A stretch of 64,000 nt of DNA from Glandiceps talaboti. Taxonomy: Eukaryota; Hemichordata; Enteropneusta; Spengelidae. The position numbers and the translations under genes were made by a program. Where the stretch lies: contig NC_135562.1 of NCBI RefSeq assembly GCF_964340395.1, positions 13,518,043 to 13,582,042 on the forward strand, given 5' to 3'. The notes under the pieces are model-generated. The model did no database searches. It saw only the letters and a program-made list of their open reading frames with translations, and was not told the origin of the DNA. This document shows, piece by piece, positions 56,120 through 64,000 of the stretch; positions within the stretch are counted from its first letter, which is position 1; every line of letters starts with the position of its first letter.

Positions 56120-56671
56120 GGATGAGGATGATGATGATGAGGATGATGAGGATGAGGATGATGCTGATGATTTAGTTTTGTCACAGAGAACACGGACAGT
56201 GATACATGTACTGACTCAAGTAGTACCAGTGAGTCAGATTAGAGTGACACTGATAATGGCAATACTGAAGGTGAACGTGATGATGATGACAATAATATCA
56301 GGGAACTTTTACAAGTGACCAGATCAGACAGAGTATGCACAACATGGAAAGCACGTTTTAGATACTAACTAGATTGTGTATGATTATAAGAGAAAGGTAA
56401 CCAGCCAGTCTTTTACTGTTTGTCATTTTATATGTAGAAATATTGCTTTCTCATACAGAGTCAAAATCATTTAATTTGTATGTATACATATAATGGGAAT
56501 ATTGATTGACGTTCAGTATATGCAGTTGTCATGGAAGGGTCGCGTTTTACAAAATGGGACAAAGGGGAGGGTCACTTTTTACAAATGGAGAATGGGTGAG
56601 GGTCATGTTTTACTTGACAGACCGTGTATGATTTCCTCCAACCCCCTCCTTGTAAAGACTGAAGGCTCCCT
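55650..56671 (+). mobile_element. About 1-kb DNA transposon with AGGGAGCCTTCAG inverted ends and an expanded GAT tract
   Basis: The left end AGGGAGCCTTCAGGATTTACA (55650) and the right end, reverse-complemented, AGGGAGCCTTCAGTCTTTACA are clear inverted repeats. Both continue inward with G-rich and 'gtcacattttacaaa' motifs. The interior ends a coding tail (56180-56370) shared with the element at 1-460. The tail is preceded by a GAT expansion that encodes poly-Asp in one frame. No target duplication was found at the flanks. Confidence 0.65.
55976..56163. repeat. (GAT)n trinucleotide tract
   Basis: About 190 nt of GAT/GAG triplets inside the transposon. Its poly-Asp, poly-Met and poly-His translations are by-products. 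Confidence 0.95.
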
Positions 56672-56918
56672 TCGGCACGTCGTGTTGTTTTGCCCTCATC
56701 ACTAGCGTTCTCTTTACATACAGGGATTGGATCCATGAGGGCGCCCTGACACGTGATAGCGGTATCTTATAGACTAAAAAAATTAAATAAATGAGTGCTT
56801 GTTAGAAATCGAAAGGTCCACAGAATAGTTAAATTTGATTACATTCTCTAAGAAGAAACACTTTTCAATATACATAGGTGTCGGTTTTAAGAAAATGCAT
56901 CTCAGCACTATGAACTTA

Positions 56919-56920
<2 letters not shown>

Positions 56921-56991
<71 letters not shown>
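56921..56991. repeat. (TGTC)n microsatellite
   Basis: About 17 perfect TGTC units, followed by CT-rich sequence to about 57175. Confidence 0.95.
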
Positions 56992-56992
<1 letters not shown>

Positions 56993-57193
56993 CCTCCCTC
57001 CTCCCTCTCTATATTTTTTCTCTAGATCTCTGTCTGGCCCTGCCTATCTGTCTGGCACTGTCTCTGTCTCTGTTTCTGTCTCTGTCGCTATGTCTGTCTG
57101 TCTTTCTGTTTGCCCCCCCCCCCCTCTCTCACACTCTCTCTCTTGCGTGATCTTTCTTTATTCTTCTTCTCATTCGAATCCACGTTCAAACAG

Positions 57194-57688
57194 TAAATCT
57201 AGCCGGCCCGTGACTCCAAGTCAAAGTATATCTGTTGAGTAAGTAGGGATCGCCCCAATGAATTATACTTACAAACAGAACGCACAGTAAGAACGTTTCA
57301 GACTAGCTGTCACTTTTATTTCGAACTAAAAATAGTCATACAAGACATCAGTTTGGTACTTCAGGGATGGAGTCTATTACAAAGTCCAGCGTCTCGCTAT
57401 ACTGCTGGCAGTTCGTATAGCATCTACCAACGTCCACATTACCGGACCAGACAGACGGGCTCGGCTTGCCGGGTTAGTTGCTCGGACAGTATTATAGAAG
57501 TCGGCTACTCCCTACCCAAAGTTGCAGCATCCAGTGAGTCCCCAGGTTGACTAACGAAATCTAGGAAAATCTCCCCATTTAATACACTAAATCCCACCCA
57601 AAATTAGGCTAATAGACTACAAAATACCTCACATGTTTCAGGGTCATATTCCATGCTTGCGAATAGCGGCAAAATGTACCCTCTGTGA
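57194..57688 (+). CDS. Candidate 3' exons of an unidentified gene
   Basis: Three segments chain with correct splice sites and compatible phases: 57194-57238 (donor GTAAGT), 57352-57533 (donor GTGAGT) and 57642-57688 (acceptor TTTCAG, stop TGA). The translation is Ser/Arg/Tyr-rich (SSRPVTPSQSISVD..., ...YSIYQRPHYRTRQ..., ...SYSMLANSGKMYPL-stop) with no domain that I recognise. An AATAAA at 57819-57824 follows at a suitable distance. The first acceptor has a long pyrimidine tract; the second is weak. Upstream exons are not located, so this could be an alternative 3' end of gene C, a separate short gene, or chance. Confidence 0.35.
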
Positions 57689-57818
57689 CTTGTCCCACAT
57701 TTATGATGATGGCTACCGTGTAACCGACTTCCAATGTTACTCCAGGTCCATTTCAATGAAGTCATTACTGTGGAAAATATCAGAAAAAAACCCTAACGCT
57801 AAATATTTGGCATACGAT

Positions 57819-57824
57819 AATAAA
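57819..57824 (+). promoter_or_regulatory. Polyadenylation signal after the orphan exons
   Basis: AATAAA lies 131 nt after the TGA at 57686-57688 and about 200 nt before the start of gene D. Confidence 0.35.
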
Positions 57825-58021
57825 GAACTATCCAGTATAAATTAGTATTATACCCGAGTCACTATTTCCAACTTAAATCTGCCCCTATTGCATTGGAAAT
57901 ATGAGACAATATGATGGGCAAGCGTTTAAATTGGCATGGTGTTTATTTATAGCATACATTATACATGTGTTAGGAGGTCACATTGCTTACAAAATCAGAA
58001 CGCTTTGTACCTAGTCCTCAA

Positions 58022-59367
58022 ATGGCAGCCATGAAATACGTTCATCTTTCGGCAGCGGTCTTCTATGGGTGTTTTGCCGTCTCTTTTGCTGCTACAAAGG
58101 TGTTTTTCCTGGCTAGTGTTGAAGTAGAATGGAACTTTGCACCGACTGGTGAAAATTTGATCAACGGAATGGACATAGCCAGTGATAGGTAAGTGCTTAT
58201 ATAGGGGTTGTCGGTGGTTAAACCACTTGCCTCTTACCACTGCGGTCGGGGTTCGAACCCCATTCAGGGTTCGATTAAATTTACCACGCTGTAAGTAAGA
58301 AGAGTGTCGTTCAGTTTGACTCTACCGAACAACGCAGGTTTTCCCCGGGTACTCCGGTTTCCTCCTGCATTAACACTGAACCCATGAGGGATGGCCCTCA
58401 CTGGATTTCTTGGGTGTTTTAAGGTGCCTGTAAATGGGCTTTATGCCCGTTGGTTTACCTGAATAAATAAATAAATAACATATGAGTAGCATGTGGTCAT
58501 CGTTACATTCTGACCTATTTTTTTTGCAGTTAAACCATATGTACCCAATGTATCAATAGTGTCGTTTACTGCTTGGTGGTTTAGGCATTCTTTCTCGTTT
58601 ATTTTCTATTTGTTATACTAAGGCTGGTCTTAGGATTATAATTAAGTAGTGAATACCCAGATATGACAAAGTGTTGGCAAATACATGACATTGTATATAT
58701 GTGTATGTGTAAGTCGATGTTTGTTTACACTTAAAATGAACATGAACTTAAAGTAGAGCACTCCTTGTTAGGTCAAAGGCCTGAGAAAGTATTGTAAACA
58801 TAAATGCCATCATACTGTTTGATTAAACTTTGTGAAGAGAGTATATGGCTTTGGCAGCTTGATATTTTTGTTATCAGTTATTTGGTTGGGAACGTAATAT
58901 CTCCTCAGAGGTCATTGTAGTCACCCTCAGGTGAAAGTGATCAATGCGCAGGTCACGATCATTGTGAAAAACATGTGCACAGTCTGGTCAGTACGTAGAC
59001 TTCATAAAGCATATCCCATTTGAAGAACATATACACTCTGGGGTTTCAGTTGGTTCAATATTTGGTGAGGATGTTGGTAGGACACATTGATTATCGAACG
59101 TAAACAAAATCACAAACATCAAACGAGTCCTGTTAACAACATATAAATTGTAGCCGTACTTTTCATGACCATTCATGCGCACCTGTCTGTCTTATGCCAT
59201 GCATGAAAGAAATCAGTTCGAAGGTTGAACTGTATATACCCCATACATGCAGAGACTACCAACGGCTCTACAGGAACGTATAACATGATAGCCCCAGCCT
59301 TGCTTTCTAGTACACATTCTCATTTGGGTCAGTTTTCAAGTTCACATTGTTTCATACATACTCATGC

Positions 59368-59445
<78 letters not shown>

Positions 59446-59463
59446 ACTGACTGACTGACTGAC

Positions 59464-59528
<65 letters not shown>

Positions 59529-59559
59529 GCCTGCCTGCCTGACTGCCTGACTGACTGAC

Positions 59560-59604
<45 letters not shown>

Positions 59605-59623
59605 GCCTGCCTGACTGACTGAC

Positions 59624-59712
<89 letters not shown>

Positions 59713-60739
59713 TTCTGTCTGTCTTTCTGGTTGCCTGCATGTATGCATTATGTATGTATACTCATTTATACACATTCATAAGGATGTGAAGAAACAGGCT
59801 TTAAACAAAACATTGAATGTGATCAACATCAGAGCTGGTCACGAACTGGATTTACATTTTTTAGATGGACATCGTGGTTAACATAAAACGAGGAAGCTTT
59901 TTGCAAGATTTTAATATTGGTTAGAAAAAAGTGGAAGAAAATACTTTTGTATAAAGGTATAGTTAAGCATGTTCTTCACTTAGTATAAACTTTCCTTGGC
60001 TTTATTACACTTCTTTATTACACATAAATTATTATTATTTTATCCACTTATGTACATTGTTAGCATTGCAAAGAGCACTGAGACGTAATATAGTGCGATT
60101 TGTTTTTTAAAAGAAAGCACTATTTTATCAATTATTATCCATATCATAATGTAGTTCTTAAGAAATTCTGCAATGCTACCATTTCAGCGTATCGTCAAAG
60201 AATCTGTTAACTGGGCGATCTAGAATTGGGGCGGTCTACAAAAAAGCAGTATTCAAAGAGTACACAGATGATACATTTACTGTTGAGATCCCAAAGAAAG
60301 AGTGGCAAGGAATACTTGGACCAATCATCAAAGCAGAAGTTAATGACGTCATAGAAATCCGCTTCAAAAATCTTGCGTCACGTGAATACTCCATACATCC
60401 ACATGGACTGTTTTATGACAAGGTATCAGAAGGTAATTACAACACACAGATACAGACACAGACAAAGACACAGATACAGACACAGACACAGACACAGACA
60501 CAGATAGGAAGACACAGACACATACAAATAGAAAGACACACAGACACATGCACGAAAATACGTATGTGTCTGTCTGTCTGTCTGTCTGCCTGTCTGTCAG
60601 TCTGATATATATATATATAGTTGTCTGAAGATCATATTGAGCGTGTAACTCGAAGTAACACCTAAGCACCTTACTTACTTATTCCGCCCTGCTTACCCAA
60701 GCATCGAGCACTCTCTTCTACGAGTTTGATACTAATTAC

Positions 60740-60827
<88 letters not shown>

Positions 60828-61540
60828 CTAATACAGAGACACTTGTGTATATAATTATCTTATACACCTATAACTAGGATCTCGATACAAATGTGAAAAT
60901 GAATGCTAAATCTTAGATACAAGTAATACAGAAGGATACAGAAGAACATGAGAAAATTATGATTTTATGTTTGCTTCGTACTCAGCTTACCAATTGTAGT
61001 TCACATGTGTCTAAGATTTTCTCCCTGAAATTATACAATCGCCAAATGTATTACATTGCATTGCATTCTTTAACTTCCCTCCAGGGGCTTTATACCATGA
61101 TAAAACTGACGAAAAACAAAAGAAAGATGACAGAGTACCACCTGGTGGCAGTCATACTTACATATGGAATGTTAAGGAGGAATCTGGGCCAACTGCAGAT
61201 GATCCATCTTGTATTATGTGGGCCTATCATAGTCATGTCGAGACAACTAGAGATATAAATACTGGTTTAATTGGATCTATCCATGTCTGTCGAAAAGGTA
61301 TATAGTAAACTGTTTTAATCTTCTGTGAAAAGCCTAGGGATCTCATATACTGCTTTTTCACTTTTATCAACAGAATTTAAGGACAACATTAAGTTTTCAT
61401 TTGTTGTCATCGTTTCAATTGTCAAGGTATACTAAAAATGGAGTTTGTGATTTTCATACAAAATGGAGAGAATTTTTTTTTTTCTCCAAGTGTACTCTGT
61501 TCATTCCAGACCCAAAACGATTCTGACATCTAACATGTTC

Positions 61541-61635
<95 letters not shown>

Positions 61636-63096
61636 GTCTGTCTGTCTCTCTGTCTCTCTCTCTCTCTCTCTCTTAGGAGTGTTGGATAGCAACAACGATA
61701 GAACAGACATAGACCGTGAATTTTCATTATTTTTCACCATATTTAATGAAAACAAAAGTTGGTACGTTGATGATAACATAGCCACCTACTGTGAAGATCC
61801 TGCAAGCGTCGACAAAGGTAAATGATTTAGGTTTAACTATGCCTACATCAAGGATGAATACAGATAATAGATTACAAAAGAGGATTGATTGATTACTTCT
61901 TTGAAATCCCTGTAGAATTGAGCGGCTGTGGTTTTGACAATGGTATGATATGTTTAACTATGGGGGCAATTTTATATTATTTATTATTACATTCTGAAAG
62001 TTTATTGCTTCCATAATCGATTTGAAATGTAGAAAAATGTATGGTCCATGGACAAGACTAGTTCCGCTGAATTATTTCCATGGTCCACATCAGATAACAA
62101 CTGTGTAACTCACTTAGTCTTTTGAATTCATTTTGCACATTTGTATCATATGTTTCTTTGAAAGAGTAGCTTATTTTTGTTACCTGGTGAAATAAATTCC
62201 ATTAATTAATTAATTAATTAATTAATTAATTAATTAATTAATTAATTAATTCATCAGAAGCAATATCCATATATTAAATGGAACATGAAAGAAAGAGAGA
62301 CACAGAACATAATCTTGTGTTACTGCGAAAGTATTTGCAGGGAGCCCCCAAGTTCTCAATAATGTAATACCAGATAATCAAAATATATGCTGAATTGATA
62401 AGAATTTTGACAAGAATTATTTATTCTACATTGCAGGTGACAGTGATTTTGTGAAAAGTAATCTTATGTACAGTATCAATGGATACATGTATGGTAATCT
62501 TCCAAACCTCAGAGTCTGTGCTGGGGATAAGGTCACCTGGCACTTGTTTGGTATGGGAGGTGAAAATGATATGCATTCTGTGCACATCCACGGACATAAT
62601 TTGGTAACTGTTAGTTTTCGTATATTTTAATGACGGAATCCGAAAAAGTCTTTTATGTTCCCAATTTTTCACATGTTCTCCTCTATTTACGATGTAATGC
62701 AAAGGGGACTTTCATAAATCCATGACAGATTGTAGAGATGCATTATGAGTTGGACGCAATTTGTCATGGATTGGAATAGTTGACTATTGTAAATTATCAT
62801 GATTCGAAAACCAGACATCTTCGCTATTAAGTTTTATATCCGAGTCACATTGGGTTTGGCATGAAGCAATAAAAACTGGTCAATTTAAAATATTATCTTA
62901 TATTGTGGGTAGCTGCTTTGAGTCATGGACTAAATTTATATCGCTCAAAATTGTAGACGAAATGAATTACATGTGTTATTACGGCAATCATGTTATATTG
63001 ATGGACAGCTAGCCATGGCCAGGACATATACCGTGTCGACGTCAGTACTGCTAAAACAACCTAAAAGATCAAACATAATAATCAGAGGCAGAGTAG

Positions 63097-63137
<41 letters not shown>

Positions 63138-63281
63138 GCAGCAACAACAACAATAACAACAACAACAACAACAATAATAATAATAATGATAACAATATCA
63201 ACAACAATAATAACAATAACAACGTCGCCGCCGAAGACGATGACAACAACGACATTATCAACAGAACAACAACAGCAGCAA

Positions 63282-63325
<44 letters not shown>

Positions 63326-63933
63326 TCAACATCATCATCATCAACAATTATCTGAGTATAAAAAATGTATCATACGAATGATGTATTTGAATGCATAGGT
63401 ATTGTTACCAATCTCACATGGGTAAATAAAAATCATTAAAAATAGTGTTAAGGGGGCGCATCACTTAAATACCTCCACGTAGATCTTTTCTTTGGCGTTT
63501 GCCCAACTCATGCAGTCTGAAGAAATTGGGGGGGAAACAGAAAAATAACCCTCCCTGCATTAATTGCTTCTTCAGTGAAGACAATTGCAGAGCCAATCGT
63601 GGACAAGCAAATGACATAGGCCCCACATACACACTTGCTCTAAAGTACTAAATAAAACGAACAGCAAGTGCCATGAATACTAGACTGAGTGACATGTTTG
63701 TTGAGAATGAAAAAAACACACATAATGGCGTCGTCACATCACATCGGACAATATGTCCTAACCACAAACTATATTTTAGTGCTTAACGTTGTCCTAAATT
63801 GTCACGCAGGTGTATTCGGCACACAGAACAGACACTGTTGGACTGTATCCAGCAACCTTTGTGACTGCCTCCATGACGTCAGCTCATCTTGGAACATGGC
63901 TTTTGAAGTGTATCGTTACAGAATCTTATGATG
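58022..63933 (+). CDS. Gene D: hephaestin/ceruloplasmin-like multicopper ferroxidase, 5' part (continues past the window)
   Basis: Exons: 58022-58188, 60188-60432, 61085-61297, 61677-61817, 62437-62603, 63810-63933, all phase-consistent; 352 codons are visible and the last donor (GTAAAT) leads out of the window. Residues 1 to about 24 (start [17 protein letters not shown]) form a signal peptide, and a second Met at 4 is an alternative start. VEWNFAPTG (33-41) is the typical start of cupredoxin domain 1. Copper-ligand motifs seen are HPHG (126-129), WAYHSHV (183-189) and HSVHIHGHN (302-310). Exon 6 gives a GTWLLKC block that, as in domain 2 of ceruloplasmin, lacks the HCH triad. The family oxidises Fe(II) to Fe(III) with O2 in iron export or transport. 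Vertebrate members have six such domains in about 1,060-1,160 residues, so roughly a third is present. Whether a membrane anchor follows is unknown. Confidence 0.9.
58205..58480 (+). mobile_element. tRNA-derived SINE in intron 1 of gene D
   Basis: The 5' part contains a pol III A-box-like 'tggttaaaccactt' and a perfect B box GGTTCGAACCCC (58249-58262 region). A central domain 'ttttccccgggtactccggtttcctcc' resembles conserved SINE core domains of marine invertebrates. The tail is (AATA)n. The exact family was not assigned. Confidence 0.75.
59368..59730. repeat. 360-bp compound (TGTC)n/(TGCC)n/(TGAC)n array, gene D intron 1
   Basis: TGTC blocks alternate three times with a TGCC-then-TGAC block, so the array has a higher-order pattern (TGTC)x-(TGCC)y-(TGAC)z. 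Confidence 0.95.
60440..60615. repeat. (CAGA/CACA)n and (TGTC)n tracts, gene D intron 2
   Basis: 'acacagacacagata' units begin 8 nt after the donor of exon 2; a TGTC run follows at about 60567-60600. Confidence 0.85.
60742..60823. repeat. (TA)n microsatellite, gene D intron 2
   Basis: About 40 uninterrupted TA units. Confidence 0.95.
61542..61672. repeat. (TGTC)n-(TC)n microsatellite forming the acceptor tract of gene D exon 4
   Basis: About 28 TGTC units grade into (TC)n, which runs directly into 'ttag' at 61676. The repeat itself is the polypyrimidine tract. Confidence 0.95.
62203..62251. repeat. (TTAA)n microsatellite, gene D intron 4
   Basis: About 12 TTAA units. Confidence 0.9.
63091..63345. 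repeat. (AGC)n/(AAC)n/(AAT)n trinucleotide tract, gene D intron 5
   Basis: CAG-type triplets at 63091-63145 pass into AAC, AAT and CAA triplets. The open frame through it (poly-Ala, poly-Thr, poly-Gln) is a repeat artefact. Confidence 0.9.
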
Positions 63934-64000
63934 GTAAATATCTGACTAGCTTTACATTTTAATATCATTTGCTCTTTAGTTTCCTTCTGTTAACCGAGCA

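Noticed and set aside
55867-56318. Poly-Asp and His-rich proteins
   Set aside because: Frames across a GAT microsatellite inside a transposon, not independent genes.
58249-58262. tRNA gene suggested by GGTTCGAACCCC
   Set aside because: No cloverleaf or acceptor stem; followed by a SINE core and an AATA tail, so it is a tRNA-derived SINE head.
59342-59775. RQTDRQTD-type repetitive proteins on the minus strand
   Set aside because: Reading of the TGTC array within intron 1 of gene D.

Overview
The window is animal nuclear DNA. Genes are split by many GT-AG introns, long stretches hold no gene, and microsatellites (GTAT, TGTC, GA, TA, trinucleotides), SINE-like and foldback repeats, non-LTR retrotransposon debris and a large cut-and-paste transposon fill the rest. 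A family-9 glycoside hydrolase (GH9) gene pair together with a ceruloplasmin/hephaestin-like multicopper oxidase fits a marine invertebrate (deuterostome or lophotrochozoan). The sequence alone does not fix the species. All coding assignments rest on hand-assembled exons whose splice phases agree.

Layout, all genes on the + strand: (1) 1-460, transposon end. (2) 2918-10397, GH9 gene A, 10 exons, 567 aa. (3) 10398-35320, gene-free, and mostly one 17,261-bp CACTA-like transposon (17517-34777) with perfectly identical 259-bp terminal inverted repeats and a 3-bp target duplication; it is itself loaded with older repeats. (4) 35370-37328, gene B, two exons, 216 aa, an acidic protein ending in a CAAX box. 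(5) 37329-45815, gene-free repeats. (6) 45868-55088, GH9 gene C, 10 exons, 637 aa. (7) 55650-56670, a transposon related to the one at 1-460. (8) 57194-57688, three orphan exons that chain in frame. (9) 58022 to the window end, the 5' part of a hephaestin/ceruloplasmin-like gene D.

The most interesting signal is the A-B-C family. None of the three has a signal peptide, although animal GH9 cellulases are normally secreted. Instead each begins with a related acidic first exon (MTTIE.. or MASLQ..) preceded by a probable 5'UTR intron and ending in phase 1. Gene A ends in CTIL and gene B in CVIL, both CAAX prenylation boxes after basic residues. Gene B looks like the first and last exons of a GH9 gene without exons 2-9. 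Exons 2-9 have identical lengths in A and C, sum to 1284 nt (428 codons) and are phase 1 at both ends, so the whole catalytic domain is a removable in-frame cassette. In gene C the catalytic-base motif DAGD has become DSGH and the CAAX box is gone, suggesting a pseudoenzyme. I infer a tandem family of membrane-tethered cytosolic proteins, one GH9-active, one GH9-less and one GH9-inactivated.
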